From contig CAZXVW010000177.1 in assembly GCA_964644025.1 (NCBI GenBank), forward strand, positions 1-9,151: a stretch of DNA of 9,151 nucleotides, given 5' to 3'. The notes beneath the pieces were generated by a model. That model was given only the letters and a program-made list of their open reading frames with translations, did no database searches and was not told where the DNA came from. Position 1 is the stretch's first letter, and each line of letters starts with the position of its first letter. The DNA is from CAZXVW01 sp964644025. Its GTDB lineage: Bacteria; Acidobacteriota; Terriglobia; Bryobacterales; Bryobacteraceae. The position numbers and the translations under genes are program-made. This document shows, in pieces, positions 1 through 5,887 of this stretch.

Positions 1-312
1 CTGAACCCGCGTACCGGCAAGACCGTAGCAGTGCAGGTGAAAACCGTCCGATACCCGAACGCCTTTCCGATGCGCCGGGAGAATATTGATCGGGGCCGGA
101 TCTATGTGTTCGTCATCCTGAACGAACCCGACAAGGACGAGGACTACTTCGTCGTACCTGGAGAGGATATATTGGGCGACATCAATCATTTCTTCGGCAC
201 CTCGTACATCCGTGAGAAACCGCCACGGTTTCCCGGTGTCAATTACGGCCCGCTCAAACCGTACCGCAACCGATGGGACGTGTTCAATAGAAAGACGGCG
301 GAGGAGAGCTGA
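1..312 (+). CDS. PD-(D/E)XK nuclease-like hypothetical protein, C-terminal part (5' end outside window)
   Basis: Frame 1 is open from the first base (LNPRTGKTVAVQVKT...) to the TGA at 310-312, so the gene probably begins upstream. A GTG at position 31 is only a weak internal start. The visible 103 residues contain VAVQVKT at about residues 9-15. This is the (E/Q)-x-K strand seen in PD-(D/E)XK-fold nuclease-like proteins of bacteria. After it come a YVFVILNEP strand, an aromatic-rich YFVVPGEDIL strand and a terminal YRNRWDVF. This order of QVKT, YVFV-L, Y-VP and RWD matches small uncharacterised proteins that I recall being grouped with the PD-(D/E)XK endonuclease superfamily. The first catalytic acidic residues would lie outside the window, so activity cannot be judged. 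The stop is 4 bases before the integrase remnant, with the integrase ribosome-binding site inside this gene's 3' end, so the two were probably co-translated as cargo and integrase of one mobile element. Fold assignment is moderate; the nuclease role is inference. Confidence 0.6.
   Translation: MNPRTGKTVAVQVKTVRYPNAFPMRRENIDRGRIYVFVILNEPDKDEDYFVVPGEDILGDINHFFGTSYIREKPPRFPGVNYGPLKPYRNRWDVFNRKTAEES
300..308 (+). promoter_or_regulatory. Ribosome-binding site of the integrase remnant
   Basis: GGAGGAGAG lies 8 bases upstream of the ATG at 317 and overlaps the last codons of the upstream gene. It fixes the original integrase start at 317 and suggests translational coupling to the upstream gene. Confidence 0.6.
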
Positions 313-316
313 GATC

Positions 317-644
317 ATGGCGGGCATCGCAAAGCGCAAGAATAAGTGCGGAGACACCGTCTACGTGGTACAGGTGTTCCTCGGTAAGGAGAGCGCGGCA
401 AACACCACTTCTTGAACGGACAATCCAGGGCACCAAGAAGGATGCTCTCGCAATGGCGATCAGCGGACACAAGACCCGGTCAGTCTTCGATCGCTACAAC
501 ATCGTCTCCGAACGGGATCTACGTGAGGCTGCTTGCCGGCTGGACCGTCTTGCCAGAGACCGCGATGCGGGGCGTCACGGTGGCAGTTTGGTGACAGTCG
601 ATTCCGACAGAAAGGAGGGAGCTGCCCGTAAGTTGTTGATCTGA
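317..644 (+). pseudogene. Tyrosine recombinase (phage/island integrase) remnant: internal deletion plus frame breaks
   Basis: The remnant of a site-specific tyrosine integrase can be read in three frame segments. From 317, frame 2 gives MAGIAKRKNKCGDTVYVVQV, the start of the three-stranded arm-type DNA-binding domain. At about 391-417 the similarity moves to frame 1 (ERGKHHFLN). From about 414 it moves to frame 3 (RTIQGTKKDALA), the end of the same domain. Directly after this, at 453, frame 3 continues with MAISGHKTRSVFDRYNIVSE, which belongs to the very end of the catalytic domain. It carries the late active-site His (468-470) and the nucleophilic Tyr (495-497). The core-binding domain and the R...H-x-x-R part of the active site are missing, roughly 200-300 residues by comparison with normal integrases of about 350-400 residues. 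Frame 3 then runs to the TGA at 642-644, immediately before the encoded CCA of tRNA-Leu. The product cannot be a working recombinase. Sequencing error could explain the frame breaks but not the deletion. Confidence 0.85.
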
Positions 645-733
645 TGGTGCTGGAGGTGGGGGTCGAACCCACATGCCCCGTGGGGGGCGCGGGATTTTGA
701 GTCCCGTGCGTCTGCCAGTTCCGCCACTCCAGC
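645..733 (-). tRNA. tRNA-Leu (anticodon CAA)
   Basis: Read on the minus strand, this folds as a complete class II tRNA. The acceptor stem is GCTGGAG/CTCCAGC, the D arm is GCG...CGC, the anticodon stem is CGGGA/TCCCG with loop CTCAAAA (anticodon CAA, reading UUG), the long variable arm is GCCCC-CCAC-GGGGC, and the T arm is GTGGG-TTCGACC-CCCAC. Discriminator A is at 648 and an encoded CCA is at 645-647. The long variable arm and the A discriminator are leucine identity features. The tRNA 3' end abuts the integrase remnant, so this gene was probably the chromosomal attachment site of a lost or decayed element. The tRNA itself looks intact, with all stems paired. Confidence 0.96.
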
Positions 734-748
734 GGGTGATCTAAGTCG

Positions 749-757
749 ATGGTAGCA
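749..757 (-). promoter_or_regulatory. Possible extended -10 promoter for tRNA-Leu
   Basis: On the minus strand TGCTACCAT matches an extended -10 (TGnTAnnAT). It would start transcription about 9 bases before the mature tRNA 5' end at 733. There is no good -35 hexamer at 16-18 bases, which extended -10 promoters can tolerate. The support is position plus a short motif only. Confidence 0.3.
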
Positions 758-788
758 AAACTGCTTCGGTCCCGGCCACTCACTCTGC

Positions 789-814
789 CGCTTGTTCGAC
801 CGGCGCGCTTGTTC
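789..814 (+). repeat. Pair of 9-bp direct repeats upstream of the helicase
   Basis: CGCTTGTTC occurs at 789-797 and again at 806-814, 17 bases apart start to start. The second copy contains the TTGTTC that could serve as the helicase -35 box. The arrangement resembles a tandem operator, but no known regulator consensus is recognised and chance is possible for repeats this short. Confidence 0.4.
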
Positions 815-837
815 TTTTCCATGAATTCATGTATCGT
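809..837 (+). promoter_or_regulatory. Possible sigma-70-type promoter of the helicase gene
   Basis: TTGTTC (809-814), a 17-base spacer and TATCGT (832-837) form a partial match to TTGACA-N17-TATAAT. Transcription would begin near 844, leaving a leader of about 54 bases before the ATG at 898. This would exclude the alternative upstream ATG at 829. The spacer contains the perfect 12-base palindrome CATGAATTCATG (820-831). The hexamers are only 3/6 and 4/6, so the call is tentative. Confidence 0.3.
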
Positions 838-884
838 AGCAAAGAAAAGGCGAAAACCGGCGCCGGGCGAGCCCCGGATGCCGG

Positions 885-891
885 AAGGAGG
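885..891 (+). promoter_or_regulatory. Ribosome-binding site of the helicase gene
   Basis: AAGGAGG sits 6 bases before the ATG at 898, a near-ideal Shine-Dalgarno. It decides the start against the in-frame ATG at 829, which has no such site. Confidence 0.75.
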
Positions 892-897
892 CAGCCG

Positions 898-3258
898 ATG
901 AATCTTTCCTTCGGGTTTCCGGAATTCTCGCCGGAGCAAGCGTTGAGCAGCCGCGGCGACCTGGAAGGCGCCCTGACCCGCCTCCGGCAATGGAAGGCGG
1001 ATCCAGGCTCGCCGATCCGGGAGATCCGGCGTCAGCCGCCCCGGCCGGCCGAGTGCGTTCCCCTGCCCGAAACCGTGGATGCCCGCCTCCGCGCCGCGCT
1101 CCGGCGGCAGGGCATCGATCAGTTGTATACCCACCAGGCAGAGGCATTCGAACAGATTCGCGCGGGCAACAACGTCGTGGTCGTCACCCCCACGGCGAGC
1201 GGTAAGACGCTTTGCTATAACCTCCCCGTACTGGACCGGCTGCTGCGGGAACCCGATGCCCGCGCCATGTACCTTTTTCCCACCAAGGCCCTGGCCATGG
1301 ATCAGCTCCATGAATTCCAGGCCGCGGTGGACGCGCTGGGAGCCGGGATCCGGGCCTTCACTTATGACGGCGACACTCCCCAGGACGCGCGGAAGGCCAT
1401 CCGCGAGCGGGCCAACGTCGTTCTGACCAACCCGGACATGCTGCACGCCGGCATCCTACCGCACCACACCCGCTGGGCGAAGTGCTTCGAGCGGCTGCGT
1501 TACTTCGTGCTCGACGAACTCCACTACTACCGCGGTATCTACGGCAGCCACCTGGCGAATCTTCTCCGGCGCCTGAAACGCATCTGCGAGTTCTACGGTT
1601 CCCGGCCGCAGTTCATCTGCTCGTCGGCCACCATCGCCAACCCGAAACAACTGGCTGAGGCGCTGACGGAAACCCCGTTTGAGGTGATCGAGCGCAACGG
1701 GGCGCCATCCGGCGAGCGGTATTTCATCTTTTATAACCCCCCGGTCGTCAACCGCCAGCTTGGCATCCGCCGCAGCTACCTGCACGAAGCCCGCCGCCTG
1801 GCGATCGAGTTCCTCGAGCGCGGCCAGCAGACCCTGGTCTTCGCCAACAACCGCCTGGCGACCGAAGTGCTGGTCACCTACCTCAAAGACGCCGCAGCGC
1901 GGCTCCACTTGCTACCGGAAGCCGTGCGCGGCTATCGCGGCGGATACCTGCCGCGGGAGCGCCGCGAGATCGAACGAGGATTGCGGGAAGGGCGGATCCG
2001 CGCCGTGGTCTCCACCAATGCACTCGAGCTCGGCATCGACATCGGCTCGCTGGACGTGGTCATCATGGCCGGTTACCCGGGCGCCATCGCCTCCACGTGG
2101 CAGCGCGCCGGGCGGGCCGGACGCCGCCAGACCACCTCGGTGGCCGTGCTGGTGGCCTCCAGCAGCCCCCTGGATCAGTACATCATTGAGCACCCGGATT
2201 ACTTTTTCGGGCAATCGCCCGAACACGCGCAAATCAACGCTGATAACCTCGAGCTATTGCTCAGCCACCTGAAGTGCGCGGCGTTCGAACTCCCCATCCG
2301 CGACGGGGAGAAATTCGGCCCGCATGATACCGCGGAAATGTGCCGCTTCCTCGAAGAGCTGGGGTTTCTGCACCACGCTGACAAGGCCTGGCACTGGACG
2401 TCGGACACTTATCCCGCCGACGCCATCAGCCTCCGCGCGGTGAGCAGCGACAACTTTGTAGTCATTGACACGACCGGTGAGAACAAGGTGATCGGCGAGG
2501 TCTCGTTCCCGGCGGCCCTGACCAGCCTGCACGAGAAAGCCATCTACCTGCACGAGGCGGCCCAGTACCAGGTGGAGAAGATGGATTACGAGGCCCGCAA
2601 GGCCTACGTGCGGCGCGTGGAATGCGACTACTTCACCGACGCCATCGATTATACCCAGGTCGCCGAGCTCGACCGCTTCGAGGAGTCGGCGGTGAACGGC
2701 GCCGTGGCGGCGCACGGCGAAGTGCGAGTGAACACCCAGGTGGTCGGCTTCAAGAAAGTAAAGTTTTACACGCTGGAGAACGTCGGGGCCGGAAACCTGT
2801 CGATGCCGGAGCAGGAGATGCACACCACGGCCTTCTGGCTCCACTTTCCCAAGGCCTTCCTGGACCGGTTCCCGGACCTTTCACCTACCGAGAAACAAGG
2901 CGGACTGGTGGGGCTGGGCAACGCCCTGCGCGCGGTGGCGGCCCTGCTGGTAATGTGCGATCCCCGCGACCTCGGCGTGGCGCTCACCGAGTCGGTTTCC
3001 GGCAGCCTGGAGACCTATCAGCCGAACCTGTATCTTTACGATAATTACCCCGGCGGCGTCGGCCTCAGCGCGCCCTTGTATAAGATGACCGGGAAGCTGC
3101 TTCGCGGCGCCGCGGACTTGCTGGCCGCCTGCGGCTGTGAGGCCGGCTGTCCGAGTTGCGTGGGCCCGGCGGGAGAAGTGAGCGCCCGGGGCAAAGAGGC
3201 CGCCGCCCGGATCCTGGAACAGTTGCTTGCCGCTCCTCAGCCTCCGATGGCACGGTAA
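898..3258 (+). CDS. DEAD/DEAH-box helicase with DUF1998 C-terminal domain (MrfA/YprA-like)
   Basis: This is a superfamily 2 ATP-dependent helicase of 786 residues. RecA-like domain 1 shows a YTHQAEAF Q-motif-like region (about 77-84), Walker A TPTASGKT (97-104), FPTKALAMDQ (motif Ia), DELH (206-209) and SSAT (242-245). Domain 2 shows LVFANNR (313-319), STNALELGID (from 372) and QRAGRAGRR (402-410, arginine fingers). The C-terminal third is the DUF1998 domain, ending in the cysteine cluster C745, C747, C751, C754 (C-x-C-x3-C-x2-C) after a YDNYPGGVGLS stretch. This set is that of Bacillus MrfA (YprA), a 3'-5' DNA helicase in mitomycin C lesion repair, and the length fits the family. The nuclease partner MrfB is not adjacent; the next gene, 59 bases on, is an unrelated sulfatase. 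The start at 898 is chosen for its AAGGAGG site. The family assignment is firm; a DNA-repair role here is inferred from homology. Confidence 0.93.
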   Translation: MNLSFGFPEFSPEQALSSRGDLEGALTRLRQWKADPGSPIREIRRQPPRPAECVPLPETVDARLRAALRRQGIDQLYTHQAEAFEQIRAGNNVVVVTPTASGKTLCYNLPVLDRLLREPDARAMYLFPTKALAMDQLHEFQAAVDALGAGIRAFTYDGDTPQDARKAIRERANVVLTNPDMLHAGILPHHTRWAKCFERLRYFVLDELHYYRGIYGSHLANLLRRLKRICEFYGSRPQFICSSATIANPKQLAEALTETPFEVIERNGAPSGERYFIFYNPPVVNRQLGIRRSYLHEARRLAIEFLERGQQTLVFANNRLATEVLVTYLKDAAARLHLLPEAVRGYRGGYLPRERREIERGLREGRIRAVVSTNALELGIDIGSLDVVIMAGYPGAIASTWQRAGRAGRRQTTSVAVLVASSSPLDQYIIEHPDYFFGQSPEHAQINADNLELLLSHLKCAAFELPIRDGEKFGPHDTAEMCRFLEELGFLHHADKAWHWTSDTYPADAISLRAVSSDNFVVIDTTGENKVIGEVSFPAALTSLHEKAIYLHEAAQYQVEKMDYEARKAYVRRVECDYFTDAIDYTQVAELDRFEESAVNGAVAAHGEVRVNTQVVGFKKVKFYTLENVGAGNLSMPEQEMHTTAFWLHFPKAFLDRFPDLSPTEKQGGLVGLGNALRAVAALLVMCDPRDLGVALTESVSGSLETYQPNLYLYDNYPGGVGLSAPLYKMTGKLLRGAADLLAACGCEAGCPSCVGPAGEVSARGKEAAARILEQLLAAPQPPMAR

Positions 3259-3278
3259 GCACGAAGCCCGGGTGGGGC

Positions 3279-3307
3279 TGCCTCCCGGCCCGGCGGCGCG
3301 ATACAAT
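3279..3307 (+). promoter_or_regulatory. Possible promoter of the sulfatase gene
   Basis: TACAAT (3302-3307) is a 5/6 match to a -10 box, with TGCCTC (3279-3284) 17 bases upstream. It overlaps the candidate start codon at 3306 and would place transcription initiation near 3314, only a few bases before the ATG at 3318. The -35 match is poor. A similar TGCCTG-N17-TATAAT precedes korA. Confidence 0.25.
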
Positions 3308-3317
3308 GCCAGCAGAA

Positions 3318-4700
3318 ATGAGTCACCGACACGTATTATCCGCTGGCAAGTACGTCTTGCCCCTGATTCTGTTTTGCCTGTTCGCCTCTTCGTTTGCCGT
3401 CGCTGAGAAACCAAATTTCGTCATCATCCTCGCTGACGATCTCGGCTACGGTGACCTCGGCCCTTACGGAGGCTGGATCAACGTCCCGAACCTGGACCGC
3501 ATGGCGGCTCAAGGTTTGCAGTTTATGGACTTCCACTCCAACGGCGCCGTCTGCAGCCCCACGCGCGCCGCCTTGATGACCGGCCGCTATCAGCAACGGG
3601 CTGGAATCCCCGGCGTCATTTACGCCCCCCCGAGCCGGCCGTCTCACTACGACGGACTCCAGCCGGGTGAGACCACCTTCGCCGAACTGCTGCGCTCGGC
3701 CGGCTACGTGACCGGCATCTTCGGCAAGTGGCATCTGGGCTACTTCCCGAAGTACAACCCGGTCAAGCATGGCTTTACCGTCTTCCGGGGTTACGTGAGC
3801 GGCAACGTAGACTACTTCAGCCACGTGGACGGGGCGGGAGTGTTTGACTGGTGGAAGAATGACCGCCGGGTCGATGAGAGAGGTTACACCACCACGCTCA
3901 TCAACCGCCACGCGGTGGAGTTCATCGAGGCCCACCAGAGGGAACCGTTCTGCCTTTACGTCCCCCACGAAGCTCCGCATTCCCCCTACCAAGGCCCCCG
4001 GGACGACCCGAGAGGATTCCGCCTGATCGGCAATCCGTCCGTCCGCCAGAGACTTGATCCGCAGACCATTCAGATCAAGTACCGGGAGATGGTTCAGGAA
4101 GTCGACGCGGGGGTCGGACAGATTCTGGACACGCTCAAGAGGCTGAAATTGGAGAAGAGGACACTCGTGTTCTTTTTCTCCGACAACGGCGCCACGCCCA
4201 ACGGCAGCAATGGGAAACTGCGCGGCTTCAAAGGCTCCGTCTGGGAAGGCGGTCACCGGGAACCGGCCGTCGCCTGGTGGCCGGGAAGGATCAAGCCGGG
4301 CACGAAGACGGACCAATTGGCGATGGGATTCGATCTGCTGCCCACGATGCTCGAGTTGGCGGGCGTTCCGCCGCCGCCGGACCGCAGGTTCGACGGTGTG
4401 AGCCTGGTGCCGGTGCTGCTGCGGAATGAGAGCGTCAACCGGGGTCCTGTATTCTGGCAATACGGAGACCAGATGGCAATGCGCGACGGCGACTGGAAAT
4501 ACATCGCGCGAGTCAACGGGTTCAAAGGCCCCGGCTTGTTCAACCTGGCCGAGGATCTCGGGGAGCAGAAGAACCTCGTAAACGAGTACCCCGAGCGGGC
4601 CAGGAAGATGGCAGCAGCGCTGGACGCCTGGTTTCGGGACGTCAAGCGAGGAGCCACCGTGCAGCCTTCTTCCAAGCGTGGACCGCAGCCGCCTAAGTGA
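3318..4700 (+). CDS. Secreted formylglycine-dependent sulfatase (arylsulfatase / GALNS-like)
   Basis: This hydrolyses sulfate esters, probably of sulfated polysaccharide or glycan; the actual substrate cannot be read. From ATG 3318 it has 460 residues. The N-terminus is a signal peptide: basic start, hydrophobic YVLPLILFCLFASSFAVA, likely cut after AVA before EKPNF, so it acts in the periplasm or outside. Metal-binding DD is at 40-41 (ILADDLGYGD). The active-site CSPTR has Cys 79, the residue oxidised to formylglycine, in the usual context AVCSPTRAALMTGR. Further active-site residues are K137 and H139 (GKWHLG), the HEAPH stretch, D289-N290 (SDNG) and K305 (FKGS). Length and motif order fit the family. 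The start is uncertain: an in-frame ATG at 3306 would add four residues, neither has a good Shine-Dalgarno, and the frame stays open back to 3156 inside the helicase gene. No formylglycine-generating enzyme is nearby. It converges with the next gene after 35 bases in which I see no clear terminator. Confidence 0.93.
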   Translation: MSHRHVLSAGKYVLPLILFCLFASSFAVAEKPNFVIILADDLGYGDLGPYGGWINVPNLDRMAAQGLQFMDFHSNGAVCSPTRAALMTGRYQQRAGIPGVIYAPPSRPSHYDGLQPGETTFAELLRSAGYVTGIFGKWHLGYFPKYNPVKHGFTVFRGYVSGNVDYFSHVDGAGVFDWWKNDRRVDERGYTTTLINRHAVEFIEAHQREPFCLYVPHEAPHSPYQGPRDDPRGFRLIGNPSVRQRLDPQTIQIKYREMVQEVDAGVGQILDTLKRLKLEKRTLVFFFSDNGATPNGSNGKLRGFKGSVWEGGHREPAVAWWPGRIKPGTKTDQLAMGFDLLPTMLELAGVPPPPDRRFDGVSLVPVLLRNESVNRGPVFWQYGDQMAMRDGDWKYIARVNGFKGPGLFNLAEDLGEQKNLVNEYPERARKMAAALDAWFRDVKRGATVQPSSKRGPQPPK

Positions 4701-4735
4701 CCCTCCCCGTGCCGGCTGGCGCGCGGGCGCACGAG

Positions 4736-5506
4736 CTACCGGGCTTTCATGTGATTCAGGTCCTCGGGAAGAACCGCATAGCCTTCCGGAGGCGGAAAAA
4801 TGGAGCGCAATAGCTCCAGCCGGCGGCGCACGTAGCGGCTGGCAAGCTGCCGCGGGCCGGCCTCGACGTCGATGTCGCAACAGATGCCGTGCAGGTACAG
4901 CGTGAGCGTATCCACCAGGGCCTGCCGGGCGTACTTGGTGAACCCTTTGGTCTTCCGCCGCAGGTTGCGCTGCTTGCGCAGGAGAGCCTGCTTGAGTTCC
5001 CAGCTCTCCTCGTCCACCTCGCCAGGCGCTCCGGAACTCAGCTCATCCCGCACGATGCCGGAAAACTGCTCGTGAAGATCGGGGCCGGCGGCCTCCGCGG
5101 CCAGTTCCGCCAGCAGCCGGAAGAAGTGGTAATGGTAGCTGGCCACGTCCTGTCCCTTCAGTGCAAACACGAGGACCGCGCAGTCAGGCATCATCACCCG
5201 CGAAGTCCACGCCCGCCGCTCCGGAGCCGGCTCCTCGAAGCAGACGCTGTCCTCGCCGCCCTCGCCTTTCTCGGCGCCCCGCTGGAGGTGAGGAACCAGA
5301 AGAATGAAAATTTCCGGCAACGCCTTGCGCAGAGAAGGCGGCAGGGCCGAGATCGGCTGCTCGAGGTACTCCTTGATATCGTCTTCGTTCAACGGCAGAG
5401 CAGTGAAAAAGTAGGAAAAGCGATTGCCCAGCGGGATCATCTGATCGCGCATCCGACGGGCGAGTTCCCCCACGCTCAATTTTTCAGGACTTGTTTCCGA
5501 GGTCAT
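4736..5506 (-). CDS. Unrecognised 256-residue soluble protein
   Basis: I do not recognise this protein. It begins MTSETSPEKLSVGELARRM and has no signal peptide or membrane segment. It is mostly predicted helical, with an N-terminal region rich in Leu, Pro and acidic residues (about 1-75), a low-complexity Gly/Glu stretch (about 78-95), a central short strand-like segment (DCAVLVFALKG) leading to SYHYHFFRLLAELAAEAA, then an acidic linker and a strongly basic region (LRKQRNLRRKTKGFTKYARQ). The C-terminal portion holds GICCDID and a basic helix RYVRRRLELLRSIFP. The minus-strand frame is preferred because its composition looks protein-like, whereas the overlapping plus frame is His/Arg-rich shadow. 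The start is the first ATG; there is only a weak GAAGAGAG about 13 bases upstream, so a later start (for example the Met at residue 19) is possible. It is transcribed alone, convergent with the sulfatase and divergent from korA. Confidence 0.7.
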   Translation of the reverse strand: MTSETSPEKLSVGELARRMRDQMIPLGNRFSYFFTALPLNEDDIKEYLEQPISALPPSLRKALPEIFILLVPHLQRGAEKGEGGEDSVCFEEPAPERRAWTSRVMMPDCAVLVFALKGQDVASYHYHFFRLLAELAAEAAGPDLHEQFSGIVRDELSSGAPGEVDEESWELKQALLRKQRNLRRKTKGFTKYARQALVDTLTLYLHGICCDIDVEAGPRQLASRYVRRRLELLRSIFPPPEGYAVLPEDLNHMKAR

Positions 5507-5712
5507 TAGCGGCGCTGGCTCTCTTCAAAGATGCTGCGGCAGCGGCGATCAGGCGCACACTGCAACCTCCATCGTCCCGGCTGCCGTTACGCTGATCGGC
5601 GCCTCCGGTGCGCTTCCCTGCGAATCACCGCCTTCCTGACCGGGCAAGAGCTTCGGACGGTCATTCGCGTGGTCTCCCGCCCTGTTCACAGATGCATCCA
5701 GCGGGCTGTTTC

Positions 5713-5721
5713 ATTTTAGCA
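5713..5721 (-). promoter_or_regulatory. Possible extended -10 promoter for the 256-residue protein
   Basis: On the minus strand TGCTAAAAT matches an extended -10 (TG-n-TAAAAT, 5/6 to TATAAT). It is the same TGCTA form seen upstream of tRNA-Leu. There is no good -35. The leader would be about 200 bases, which is long and lowers confidence. Confidence 0.3.
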
Positions 5722-5808
5722 ATCTCCATCAGCCATCGCCCCGCGGAGATCGCGAGGCACCCGACCGGAGTCGGATTCAAGCGCGGCGGAAACAGCGACC
5801 GCCCAGGA

Positions 5809-5837
5809 TGCCTGCCGAAGCAGAACTCCCATATAAT
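5809..5837 (+). promoter_or_regulatory. Promoter of the korAB operon
   Basis: A perfect TATAAT at 5832-5837 lies about 50 bases before the korA ATG, in an AT-rich island (ATATAATTGT) within GC-rich DNA. The hexamer 17 bases upstream is TGCCTG, a poor match to TTGACA, so the promoter may rely on an activator or a different sigma preference. Transcription would start near 5844. Confidence 0.45.
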
Positions 5838-5887
5838 TGTGACGGAGGGGAGAAGACCCGCATCCAATCCGTACAGAGATAGAGCTC

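Larger units (their letters stand above)
5507..5887. other. Divergent intergenic region between the 256-residue protein and korA
   Basis: These 381 bases carry no convincing gene; the short open frames here lack ribosome-binding sites and recognisable products. Apart from two promoter candidates listed separately, I see a small hairpin CCGAC-CGGA-GTCGG at 5761-5774. No riboswitch or known operator is recognised. Confidence 0.6.

Noticed and set aside
829..897. Upstream ATG extending the helicase by 23 residues
   Set aside because: It has no Shine-Dalgarno and overlaps the candidate promoter, while ATG 898 has AAGGAGG at 6 bases.
460..1446. 328-residue minus-strand open frame
   Set aside because: It runs through the tRNA-Leu gene and the helicase start, is rich in Gly, Arg and His as shadows are in GC-rich DNA, and shows no motif.
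3265..3279. AGCCC-GGGTG-GGGCT hairpin after the helicase, considered as a terminator
   Set aside because: The stem is only 5 bp and no T-run follows.
4701..4735. GTGC...GCAC inverted bases in the convergent gap, considered as a bidirectional terminator
   Set aside because: The 4-bp arms have a mismatch next to them and no T-tract on either strand.
3336..4880. 514-residue minus-strand open frame antisense to the sulfatase
   Set aside because: The plus strand carries the full sulfatase motif set; the minus frame has no recognisable domain and is an antisense artefact.
5281..5290. GCTGGAGGTG, identical to 10 bases of the tRNA-Leu 3' end, considered as a second att site
   Set aside because: It lies inside a coding gene on the wrong side of the tRNA, and the match stops after 10 bases; chance is likely.
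4889..5509. 206-residue plus-strand open frame over the 256-residue minus-strand gene
   Set aside because: It is His- and Arg-rich with no ribosome-binding site; the minus strand reads more like a real protein.
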